From Triangularia verruculosa (taxonomy: Eukaryota > Ascomycota > Sordariomycetes > Sordariales > Podosporaceae): a stretch of DNA of 64,000 bases. The translations under genes were made by a program, and so were the position numbers. Every line of letters starts with the position of its first letter. Positions within the stretch are counted from its first letter, which is position 1. Below the pieces are notes generated by a model that saw only the letters and a program-made list of their open reading frames with translations, was not told the DNA's origin and did no database searches. The stretch covers positions 62,001-126,000 of the forward strand of contig MU863974.1 in NCBI GenBank assembly GCA_033296885.1, in the 5' to 3' direction. Positions 31,521 through 42,421 of this stretch are shown piece by piece.

Positions 31521-31560
31521 AGCAGCTTGGGGGAAGAGGAAGGTACTTTCGATTGATCCT

Positions 31561-33041
31561 TCATCCGTTGGATGACTTGTTCGTCTTGAAATTATAGAGC
31601 GGGATAGCCCCTTTCTTCTTGGCATGTATCCCTTTGAACTCGGGGAAGACAAGCCGGCCGGCGCTGTTGTGGATGGTCTGGGACAGCTTCAGAAAAGCTA
31701 AACCAATCAAGGCATCGTACTGGTAATCTTCCACAACGACGAACTCAACATCCACCCAAACCTTGTTACGCCCGTCAAAGCTCCACCTGGCTTTGATGGA
31801 CGGGCACTTTTTGGACTCGGAGCCGTCGGCCATCAGAAGGGAATGCTCGCCGGGCGCATTCTCATCGACGTGTATTCCGTTCCTGCGGAGCCACTCGAGC
31901 TTCACCAAGTTGCAGCCTCCACCGGTATCAATCAGCGGCTTGAGAGGCACGTCATTCAGCCGCCCCGGGAACGTCAGGAAGTCGTCATCATCGACACCCT
32001 CCTGGACCTTTCCAGATACGACCTGTATGTCACCATCGTCACCATCGTCGGCCGAATGGGTACCCACGGGGACGAGCTGCAATTCATCGTCCCGGAAATG
32101 CTCAGGCCTCGGCGATTCGTCTTCTCGGAAGCCGCCAAGCTTCCGTGTGTTCTCTCCTCGAAAGAGGTCAAGCTTGAGCTATGTCAACCTTTCCGTGCCA
32201 CGAATCAGGCAGTGTGAACATCAAGAAAAAATCGATCAGCCCTTACCCTCTTTTCAATGTTTCTAGCACGCAAGGAAGCGTCGTGGGTAAGCCCCAGTTC
32301 GACCAGAACGCAGCCTTCTGATGCAGCTGCTCGCCTCAGGACATTCATATTGCAAAACAAGTGCGATTTGAGGAGGAACTGTCGCAGCGAGGATAGCAGG
32401 CTGGCGTTCCCCTCGCGGTAGAGCTTCAGCAGAGTCTGGAGGACGCTCAGGTCGGCATGGTCACTGTTGAGGCGAGAGAGCAGGCCGACTGAAGTGTCCC
32501 AGAGAGATGACGCCGTAACAGTGATGATCCGCTGGCCGATCAGCGGCAGTTGTGTGAAAATTGGCATCGGGAGTTGTAGCTGTCTGTCATGGAACAGGAA
32601 TTGATAGAAGCTAGTAAGCTGGGAGCTCTCTTGCTGGAAGCGATCGGCCAGCTAGACGTGGGATCATGTCAGCTCGAGGATATGAGGCCCGCGTGCACTC
32701 GTGACTAAACAGGCAGCCCGAAATGCTGCGGTGAGAGCATGCTTTGCGACACGGTTGGCGGGTGCGATCGATGTCGCCCTAGTGGCTGCATTTGCGGCTT
32801 CAGCAGCAGCATCAGCGGCATTGGCAGCTGCTCTTGTAGCCTCGGCGGCGTAATATAGCGTGTCATCCGCCGGTTCGGTTTGTGATGAGATCTCCGCAGC
32901 CTTGACGAGCCTTGAGATGTTGCGGAGGAGCTCGACTAGGTCGTGGAAGCCAGTTTCAGCTGACCTGAAAGTCACGTCCGAACGAGAACGGTTTTTGGAG
33001 AGGCCTAAGAGCTTTTCAAAAAGCTGTTCTAACGACGACAT
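31561..33041 (-). CDS. Helical N-terminal region plus retropepsin-like protease domain
   Basis: Three exons: 33041-32706, 32651-32247, 32178-31561, introns of 54 and 68 bp; 452 residues, open throughout. Residues 1-110 are helical, with a signal-like charged start (MSSLEQLFEKLLGLSKNR) and an Ala-rich helix (AATRAAANAADAAAEAANAA within it). Residues 111-245 continue helical (LSVLQTLLKLYREGNASLLS). Residues about 290-435 resemble a retroviral-type aspartic protease: LKPLIDTGGGCNLVKLEWLR carries the DTG active-site motif, and YDALIGLAFLKL fits the second conserved hydrophobic block. The usual alanine after DTG is glycine here. No reverse transcriptase, integrase or zinc knuckle is present, so it is not a whole retroelement. 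Function unknown; its place between HET-s-like, TPR and ankyrin relics suggests a role in non-self recognition. The first intron's donor (gtcacg) is weak, so that junction is less certain. Confidence 0.7.
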
Positions 33042-34007
33042 GATGATCTGAATGCTGGGAGGTTGGTTCCCAGCTGAAGCACCGTCGAAGGAGATTCCCC
33101 TGGTCTGTCAGATACGGACAGTAGCAGGTTGCCCTGGACATAAGTCAGGTGGCTGGCTTGCATCCTCTTGATGCCTAACCATCTAGACCCAGGGAGATGT
33201 ATGTAGTTGGCTCGGGTTCAGATGCAAAGCGACCAAAACGTCAGGCCAAGAGCGAGCGAGTATCCTGCAATCTAAAAGTCAATACGTCTCATGAATGGTT
33301 CTTCCCAAAGCAAGGCCGGAGAAATTCCTCCATAAACCCTTCAGTTGACATAGCTGCCTGGCATATGGAATCCAGAGCGGGGACTATTCAAGATATGTTG
33401 CACATAGGGCATCCACGCATTATTGCCATGCTGCCCGAGGCGCCCTATCACACATCCGGTCTGTCGCCGAATGTATGCCATGGCTCAACCGGAAATCTTG
33501 CCAGAACCAACTCCACAAGACACAGCCTCTGAGCCTACTTGGACCTTTTTATGTTTTACTTGCCCTTTTTGCTCGACATCAGCTTCAAAACTACTTGCTC
33601 GAACGTGCCACTCTCATTTGTAGCATGCCTCGGTGTCGGTGTCAGCTTTGGAAGCTGCTGCCGCAGAATACCGTCGGGCAGAGACGCCATACGACACTGC
33701 GCTTCGACCGAAAAATGGACACGCCGGAACGCCGGAAGGCTGCCGATATCGATCGAGTAAAGGCATGATGGTGCCAGATCGTGACAACACGGAATAGATG
33801 GAGATGGTGTCAGTTCGCTGGTATATGATGAAAGAGAGAACCCAGGCGCTGTCGTCCGATGGAATTCCGGTAAGTGCGCAACATCACCAAGAGGCTACAT
33901 ACTTGACACCAGGGTGCTGACTGTATGCTAGCGGCAAAAGGGCAACTACACCATCTTCATGCGCTTGCCCCGGCAAGGAGCAACACCAGCGGCCCCAACT
34001 ATGGAAG

Positions 34008-35111
34008 ATGGACCGCGGTGACCGTATCCCAATACCGGATGATGAACAACAAAGAAGCTGCGTGCATCGAAATTCGGCTAGACAAACCGTGGTCGACGAT
34101 GACGACCATACGGCTGGCATACGGCTGATACTCAGTTGCGGGCATGGGCGAACCGACGGCGTGTCTCCAGGGGAAGAGAAGAGAGAGTCAGCTTTGTCGT
34201 GAGCCTCCAGCACCGGAAACGAGACTGTCATGCAGCTCCTCCTGAACAAGGGCGCCAACGTTGAATCGACAAACAACATGGGGCAGACACTGCTGTCCGT
34301 GGCAGCTGCGAACGGGCAGGAGGCTGCCATGCGCATGTTGCTCAAGAATGGGGCACATGTCGAATCGAGAGACAGGGACGGACGAACACCGTTATCGTGG
34401 GCCACTGCCAACGGGCATGAAGCCGCGGTGTGCCTGTTGCTTGACCGGGGTGCCCGAGCCGACGTGGAGGACCGGGACGGATGGACACCGCTGCTCCGCG
34501 CGGTTGCAAGTGAGCACGTGGGTGTCGCCCGATTGCTAATCAACAAGGGCGCCGATCCCAGGCTACATGATACGCTGTTGAAGCCGGGGGGCGGTGGTGT
34601 GCCATCGTCGCGCAGGAGCACTCACGATGATAACTGGGCCATATGGAGGGGAATCTATTATCAGAAGGAGTCGATCCCGATCCAGCTCCAGCGGATGCTG
34701 GGGTTTGCCGTCATGTCAGACGTTGTCCGGGCTCTGATGGCTGACGATTCGGGCTTGAAGTTCGTCGAGGAGGTGTTTGCTTTGGCCTTGGACCTAGGTC
34801 AAACCATCCACAACTGGAGAACCCATCACCTGTCAGCATCCGGCACCCTTGGTAAATTGCTGGAGCGGTACTCGATCCACACATTTGCGTGGGACCAGGT
34901 CGGGGTCAACGAGCACCATCTCAAACGTGGGCCCAACCTGGACGCCACCGCCCATACGTTCAACATGTCGCTTATCCATCAGCATTTCCAGGTGTGTCAA
35001 CCGGGGCAGAAGTGGGAGCCAACGGGAATTCAGACCATGTACGAGTTGGTCAAGTTCTTGCAGGTGGAGGTGAAGGTTCAGGATTTCATGCCCCTCTCTC
35101 TTCCTGCATAG
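34008..35111 (+). pseudogene. Ankyrin-repeat protein with decayed 5' end
   Basis: From the ATG at 34230 a 293-codon frame encodes about three and a half ankyrin repeats (MQLLLNKGANVESTNNMGQT, then RMLLKNGAHVESRDRDGRTP, CLLLDRGARADVEDRDGWTP, RLLINKGADP) followed by about 170 unique residues (WAIWRGIYYQKESIPIQLQR, FVEEVFALALDLGQTIHNW). The repeat unit clearly begins before that ATG: the preceding codons (ASSTGNETV) fit the first helix of the same repeat, and the frame is cut by TGA at 34200-34202, with a degenerate open stretch back to 34008. The gene is therefore likely the tail of a longer, probably NLR-type protein, or a shortened gene now starting at 34230. The C-terminal unique region is well preserved, so expression from 34230 remains possible. 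Confidence 0.6.
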
Positions 35112-35891
35112 CCTCGTCGCGGATAAGAAATAGTTCAGTTAATTGATTTCCTGGCAAATGACTGTCGAGCAGGCGTTTGGGTGCCGCATTGGTTACTGCC
35201 GTTTGGGCTTGATAGAGTACGTACTAGATGGGAAGTAGGGGTGAACAACTTGCTAAAGCATCGTTCTGAAAAAGGGGCCCCCTGAAATACATTTGGTTGC
35301 CCGTGAGATTTACGTAATCTGTCCGCCCCCAAATGGGAGAGAGTTGCATAACCCTAACCCGCTCAATTGAATGCTTATTCACCTCCGGTTTGGACCCCTC
35401 CATCTGATCTGATGAGTTGGAATTTTCCCCTGGTTCCTCAACCCCACCCCTCCTGTGTCTCGATCGACGGCGAGAGATGTACACATCCTGAGAGCTTAGT
35501 AAAACACGTCCTGGTTTTAGAAATCGACAATTTGCAAGAGAAATTTCCAGGGAAGAACCATTTCGAAGGGGGATCCTATTGGCCACTTCGCTCCGATCTC
35601 TCTCGTATTATTCTTGTTTCCGCCCAGCTTTTAAAACCCCCCTCCTCCAAAAACGTGGTCCCTTCTTGCAGCATACCTCCCCCGCGTTTTTTTTCTTGTC
35701 TCTTGAGGCTACCCCACACCACGAAACCACGAACCGTCAAGCTGTTTTCCTCATACTTCTCTAAGCGCATCCTCCGCTCTGGTGTCGGTCTGTCAGTAGC
35801 CGCTGTAGGAACAGGTGTTTTCTCAAAGACGAGGGCAACTCTGTCGTACCAATCCGAACTCCAGCAGACGATAGCCAAGCAGCGGAGGAAC
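35112..35891 (+). other. Upstream region of thioredoxin reductase with in-frame extension
   Basis: The frame of the reductase stays open upstream of its ATG to beyond 35367, with one in-frame ATG at 35412. Just before the reductase start, about residues -60 to -1 are rich in Arg, Lys, Ser and Phe (VKLFSSYFSKRILRSGVG) and resemble a mitochondrial presequence. No other gene seen. Confidence 0.5.
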
Positions 35892-37036
35892 ATGCATAGC
35901 AAAGTAGTCATCATCGGCTCCGGGCCGGCCGCCCACACCGCGGCCATATACCTTGCCCGCGCCGAGTTGAAGCGTGCGTAGTTTCTTGTCCTCTTTTTAC
36001 CCCTCCGTGGTCCGAAAGTCTCTTTGGAATCCACTGAAAACTAACCCGCCACATGTAAAACAGCCGTCCTGTACGAGGGCTTCATGGCCAACGGCATCGC
36101 CGCCGGCGGCCAGCTCACCACCACCACCGACGTCGAAAACTTCCCCGGCTTCCCCGACGGCATCATGGGCGGCGCGCTCATGGACCAGATGCGCAAGCAG
36201 TCGGAGCGCTTCGGCACCGTCATCATCAGCGAGACGGTCGACAAGCTGGATCTCTCGTCCAGGCCGTTCAAGTATGCCACCGAGTGGTCGCCCGATGAGA
36301 TCCACACCGCCGACGCCGTCATCCTCGCCACCGGCGCCTCGGCCCGCAGGCTGGGCCTCCCCGGGGAGGACAAGTACTGGCAGAACGGCATCTCGGCCTG
36401 CGCGGTCTGCGACGGCGCGGTGCCCATCTTCAGGAACAAGCACTTGGTGGTCATTGGCGGCGGCGACTCTGCCGCGGAGGAGGCCATGTTCTTGACCAAG
36501 TACGCTAGCCACGTTACGGTGCTTGTGCGGAAGGACAAGTTGAGGGCCAGCACAATCATGGCGAAGAGGTTATTGGCCCATCCCAAGGTTACTGTCAAGT
36601 TCAACACCGTGGGTGTGGAGGTCAAGGGTGATGACAAGGGGCTGATGAGCCACCTTGTGGTGAAGGATGTGCTGTCAAACAAGGAGGAGACGCTGGAGGC
36701 CAATGGGCTGTTCTATGCCATTGGTCACGATCCTGCCACCCAGCTTGTCAAGGGGCAGTTGGAGACTGATGAGGAGGGGTATGTTATCACCAAGCCTGGT
36801 ACACCTATGACCAGCGTTGAGGGTGTGTTTGCTGCCGGTGATGTGCAGGATAAGAGGTACAGGCAGGCTATTACTAGTGCAGGTATGTTGCCCCTCATTC
36901 TGACCCAGTACGATCCTTGACTAACAAATTCCCCACAGGAACTGGGTGCATGGCTGCTCTCGAGGCCGAGAAGTTCCTGGCCGAGATGGAGGAGACGACG
37001 GCGGAGCACAAGGCGGTAAAGGAGGGCAACCTATAA
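35892..37036 (+). CDS. TRR1: Thioredoxin reductase
   Basis: Exons 35892-35973, 36064-36882, 36939-37036; introns 90 and 56 bp; 332 residues, the usual length for the low-molecular-weight fungal/bacterial enzyme. Motifs: FAD-binding VVIIGSGPAAHTAAIY at the N-terminus, NGIAAGGQLTTTTDVENFPG, the redox-active CAVCDGA, NADPH-binding VVIGGGDSAAEEA, and a C-terminal FAD motif TSVEGVFAAGDVQDKRYRQA then GTGCMAALEAEKFL. The enzyme passes electrons from NADPH to thioredoxin in the cytosol (and in some fungi mitochondria). The start is chosen from the family's N-terminus; see the in-frame upstream extension for a possible mitochondrial form. The gene converges with the ABC transporter gene across a 550-bp spacer. 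Confidence 0.96.
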
Positions 37037-37584
37037 ACGTTATATAGAGGTTAGACGTCATTTATTAGCGGCAGCCTTTTGCGAATAGAGATACCACTCG
37101 GTTTGACAATCTATCTAGATGACATGGGCTGGTCATGAGTGAGGCTTGATAGATCGACTGCAAGTCCGGGCCACTCCCTCCTTCCGCAACTACGGTGGAT
37201 AGGGGTAGCTTTCCAAGTAGTATCCCTATTTTCTGCGCAAGATCCTGATATCTCCTGTTTAAGAAAGGGCGTCTTCTAAAATATCAGTGCAAGCACTACT
37301 TTGCTTACACCCTCGTCTATCAAAGCTCGGATAAGCTATAGGCAAAGCCGGCAAGAGGGAAATGATAATAAATGTAAGCAGACACTCCCTACTCCAGCCT
37401 CTTACCTCCTCCGTTCTTCTATCCCTCAGATCAAAACCCCAGAATCTCACAGTCACAAGAACTTTCAAGAACCATTTTATTTTTCCACTATCACCCAATT
37501 TTAAGTCTATGGCCCCAGCAAGGAAATTAGCACAAACAGAAATATTACACATCACAAACGCCTCCCTCCCACACTTTCTCCCCA

Positions 37585-40500
37585 TTACTGCCCTTCCCCA
37601 AATATCACAGCCTTCAGCTTCTCCTTCTCACCACTCTCCTCACACATGCCCCTGAAAATCCCGCCCTTGCCCTTCTCCCAGAGTTCCTTGGGGCTTCCAA
37701 ACTCAGCCACGCAGCCGTCACTGAGCACCAGCACCCGGTCGAAATCCGCAATGGTGCTCAGACGATGCGCAATAACGAGCAAAGTAGCATCGGTAAACTC
37801 CTCGCGGATGCTTCTTTGAATCAGACCGTCCGTGTGCATGTCAACCGCCGAGGTAGCCTCGTCAAGAACCATGATCCGTGGTCGGCTGACAATGGCACGA
37901 GCCAGACAGAGAAGCTGGCGTTGGCCTTGAGACAAGTTTAGCCCGCCTTCCGAGATGGGTGAGTCCAGCTTCTTGAAGATGTTGGTGTTCTTTGGGACAG
38001 CCGCCGCCTCCGAGGACTCGGGCTCTGGCGTAGCGCTTCCCGACGAGTTCTCTGAATCCGAAATGAGATGCACCCGTTCAAGGCAGTCGCGGAGTTCAGC
38101 ATCCGTGTGATGGTCGAAAGGATCAAGGTTGCTGCGTACGGTGCCGGAAAAGAGAACGGGATCCTGGGGGATGATGGCCAAGCGAGACCGCAGATCGTGA
38201 AGCTTGATCTTGGAAATATCGATCCCATCAATATGAATAGAGCCAGAACGCGCTTCTAGGAAACGGAACAGAGCCAGGGTCAAGGATGACTTGCCGGCAC
38301 CGGTACGACCGACGACACCGACTCGCTCATTGCTGTTGACGCTAAAGTTGAGTCCTTTGAGAACGGGCGGCAAGTCATCAGCGTAGCTGACGACCAAATT
38401 GTCAACTTCAATGCGACCGCCGGTGGGCCAGGCAGCAGGTGGGCTAATACCATCAAGGGATTCGGTGGTTAGCTCGGTGTACTGTGTTCTCGATGTTAGC
38501 TTTTCTTTGGAACCAAACAGCGACCACTCGCAAAACTGACCTCGACAATTCGCTCAGCGGCGTTCATGTTGAGCTCGAGGTTGGAATACAAACGGATGGC
38601 CCATATCACGGAGCTGGAAAAGTCAAGCGCAAAGGCAAGCGCAAAACCGGCCAAAGCTGCGTCGATCCCGGGGGTGAGCAAAATTAAACTGGCCACAAAA
38701 GACGAGAAAACGGAGCCCACGATAGCCATTCGCCAGCCCATCCATCGATTGAATAACCACAGGTGCCAGGTGGCCGTCGAGTAATCGTCGATCTTCTTGT
38801 ACATGCGTTCAATATAGACCTCGGCCTTGTCGAAACCACGGATGGTGGCGACGCCAGTGAGGGAAGAGCCGAACTGCTCAAAAACCGGGGACTTGGTTGT
38901 ACTCTCCAGTCGCTTGACCGGCCTTGCGGCATCCATGTACGTGATGGCGATACGTAAGCATATCAGGAGCAGCACAAGTGCCAAGATCAGGATATACGGA
39001 GAAACAACAAGCCCCGCGATGATGACAGTGAGGAGACTCAGCACAGAGTTGAACCCAAAACTGAAAGAGTTTGCCAGTTGAGAGTCAATGACGCTGAAAT
39101 CGTTGGTATAGCGGTTCAGAATGCGGCCAACAGGCACGGTATCTAACCATCGAATAGGGGTTCTGAGAATCGTAAAGTTCATCTCGGCGAAGAGCTTGCG
39201 ACTGGCTTTGAGAGAGCCGAGAAAGATGTAGAAGAACTTTGCGGTGCTGATTATGCACCCGATAATAGCAAGACCCACGTAGACCCCCAGGTAGAATGTC
39301 AGGCCTCGCTCGACATGTATCGACATTGAGGGCCCGGAAGCAGCGTGTAGTGAGGTCTGACGTACGCCTTCTGCGTAATAGAAGCTGTGACCCAGTGAGT
39401 TATTCTCGAGATGCTGCACATTAGCATGCTCTTCGTCATAAGTTCCAGTCCAAATCTTTAGCCACCACGATCGTCCTGCAACCCTGTCAGTCTTCTGTAT
39501 AACACCCCAAACCTTTTTACTTACCGAGGGTAAAGCCCTGAGTGAGCGAGAACACCAGAGCCGCAACAGTCCAATATATCCATCCGCCACTGGCGTTGAG
39601 GTAAGCCGAGTAAACCCGTGTCTTGACGGCCCCCTTTTCGCGACTCTCTTCTTCGACGAACTTTCGGGCGGCTGTCTTGGAAAGCACTTTTTGCAAGGTA
39701 TTTCCCGCAGCCTCGTTTCCATCGTCATCGGTGGATCCGTCAGAGTTGACCGCTGTCACTGATTCATCTGCCTCGATCTCTTCAGAGCTCTGCTCATGAC
39801 TCTTAATCTTTTGCAAAGCACCCTCCTCCCTCAGCTCTGATAGTGCGCCCGCATTCAAGACCCCGCCATCCCCAAGCTCCACCAGGTATTTTGTCTTTGG
39901 CTCACACAGGGCAACGTGATGTGTGACTAGGATTCGTGTGCGGCCAGTAGCAAGCTCGCCGTTGAGACAATTTTCGAAGATGTGTCGGCCCACGTGTGCG
40001 TCAACGGCACTAAAGATGTCATCCAAAACGAGGATGCCAGCTCGAGAGTAGATGGCCCGAGCAAGCGTAATACGCCACTTTTGACCACCACTGAGATTGA
40101 TCCCGTTGGCTCCGATTTCTGTATTCTCGCCGTCCGAAAGCATTTCGAGGTCCTTCTTGAGAGCACATACCTCTACCGTCTTTTTGTAGCGGTCTTCATC
40201 GAATGGTAGCCCGAAGAGAATGTTGTCTTTGATGCTCGCGTTCTCAATCCAGGGTATCTGAGCAACATAGGCGATTGCCTCGGGAATAATCCAGTTACCT
40301 TTATTTGCCTTGTCGTCATGTCGGGCTGCCAACGGAGGAGGCCGCGGAACATAGAAAGTACCTCCCAAGACATCCACCTCGCCCAAGATCGCTGCCAACA
40401 TCAAACTCTTTCCGGTGCCGGTCTTGCCAGATATGACTGACAGCTCTCCCTTCGGAAAGGTGACGTTGATATCACGAAGAACGAATCGGTCCTCCTCGTT

Positions 40501-42421
40501 TGTCTCTTCACCTGCCGGCCAAGCGATTGAGGCACCGTCAAAGCTCACTTCCTCCCCATCTTTGGAGACCCTTGAAACCTCCGCAGAGTTAAGATATTCC
40601 TCGAGACGCTTAACAGAAATCCATGCGTCCAAAACATCGGTGGTGAGTTCGGGGATGATGGACAGCGTGACCTCGAGAGCCTTGAAAACACCAAGACTCA
40701 CAAAGGCGACCGAAGGAGTGAGCGAGCCGTTGATATAGGCATAAACCGCCAGGGAAATGGCAGCCAAGAGAATCGGGCTGGTGATCCAGCATGCCAGCAA
40801 CATGGTGTCTGTTACAAAGACATCCCAAACGGCGCCGAGCTCGCGCTCGCGGACAGCTCCAATCTTGTTTTCCCAGTCAGGTTCTAGGGCTGAAAACTTG
40901 ATTTGACGAATCCCTTGTAACGCTTCCGTGACCACTTCCATCTTTTTGTCTCTTGTCTTCATCAGTCTGTCCTGGGCGGCCGCATACTTTTTGCTGAAAT
41001 AGATATTGACAGGCATGATGGCAAGCATTGCTGACAAGCCCGAAAAGAGCGCCTTCCAACCTAGGAGGCTGATGAGGAAGCCAACCGATACAACAAGCTT
41101 GAACAAGCTGCCCGGGAACATGTATTGAAAGGAAGCAAAATCACCAACCCTCCTGGCGTCAACACCGATCAGATTCACAGTGCTCTGCTTGCTTTGCTTT
41201 AGCTCTTCTGCGTCATCACCCTTGGTTGGTTTGTGCCCATCGGATTCAGAACCTTCCGATGGCTCAGTAGGGCCTTCCTTCGACTTGGAGACTCCCTTGA
41301 TGTCCTTTTTGCGTATGGACTTTTCAAAAACAAGAGCACCAAGCTGAGCACGGACAGGAATCGCCAGCTCTGCTGAAGACATCCAAAAGAGCCATGATTC
41401 GAGCCAAGACCCAACAACGATGGAGATTCCAAGCCAGAACACCCACGCCCAAGCATCAATTCCGCTGCTGGTGCCGGGCTGTCGCTTCTCTAACAGTCGG
41501 AGAAGTTGAAGAATGACGTATTGCGGCGCGAAATTCAGAACCGAGGTACAGAGGGTAAGGAACCACTGAATGGCAATTGCTGTTTTATGAGCCAGGAAAA
41601 GTGATAACCAGAGCGGGCGCTTAGAGTTCCTCTTTTTCCACGCTTCAGATGTGGAGGCGGCACGGGTGTAATGATCAGGTCGAGGGAGATCAGTCATGTC
41701 AAGGTTCTTCTTCGTTGAAGCAAGGGTGAGAAGAGCCGTAGGCCACGAGAAAGTGTAGCGACCCAATGCTGTGGTAGTGTACATCCGATCCACTGGTTCT
41801 CCCTGGTGAAGCACGTCTGGCCTCCTTGGGAGTGAGACGCTGGCGAAAGAGAGGCATATGGATAGGCCGAGCTCGATTGCGCGGAGGGCAAAAAGGGTAC
41901 GGTTGTTTTGGAGCAGAGATTCGGCTGACTTGGTGCCTTGAATGATCAGGACACCAGCCAAGGCGAGAGATGACAGTAAACTGTAGAGACCAAGATTGTA
42001 GGCTTCAACTGAGCCTCTGCTCCAAGTGATGATAAATGCCTGAAACAGCAACGCACCCTAGTACATATGAGGTTAATGCTACTGAGCTGAGGCTCCATTT
42101 CGTGTCATAACATACCCATGATGATGTGCTCAACCAGTGCTGGAGCTGATACCCATCGGAATGTGTGAACAGTAGGGCAGTGGCGAGTGAAACAGCTAAC
42201 CCGGAAAACGCAAAGATCAAGATGCATATCTTGGGTAGTTTTGTAGAGAAGGCTTTTACGGTTTCTGGAGTCGCCTTCCCATCGGCGTCCTCGTAAGCAT
42301 TCCGGTCCCCATCCTGTCTGCGTGAGTGCAGGACAAGGCTAAAAGTGGCCGGGAGTGAACATAAGCCGATGAAGGCGAGACTTGTGACGACCGTGACTAG
42401 CATGGAATCGTCAGATCCCAT
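37585..42421 (-). CDS. ABC-C family (MRP-type) transporter
   Basis: Four exons: 42421-42116, 42057-39525, 39475-38541, 38481-37585; introns 58, 49 and 59 bp; 1,556 residues. Full-length ABCC layout: an N-terminal hydrophobic region (TMD0-like), first membrane domain, first nucleotide-binding domain (Walker A GKTGTGKS, signature LSGGQ in NLSGGQKWRITLARAIYS, Walker B ILVLDDIFSAVD), second membrane domain, second nucleotide-binding domain (Walker A GRTGAGKS, signature LSQGQRQLLCLARAIV, Walker B IMVLDEATSAVD). As usual in this family, the catalytic Glu is replaced by Asp in the first site, so only one site is expected to hydrolyse ATP normally. Relatives move glutathione conjugates, bile acids or metals across the vacuolar or plasma membrane; the substrate cannot be told. 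The linker after the first domain is acidic and Ser-rich, a common regulatory phosphorylation region. Confidence 0.94.

Noticed and set aside
31180..31560. Missing HeLo N-terminal exon of the HET-s-like gene just upstream on the minus strand.
   Set aside because: All three minus frames to 31560 were read and show no HeLo pattern; the plus strand there carries the TPR relic.
31561..32178. The retropepsin-like domain as a piece of a Ty3/gypsy or Ty1/copia element.
   Set aside because: No gag zinc knuckle, reverse transcriptase, RNase H, integrase or LTR is seen, and the domain is joined through two normal introns to a unique N-terminus.
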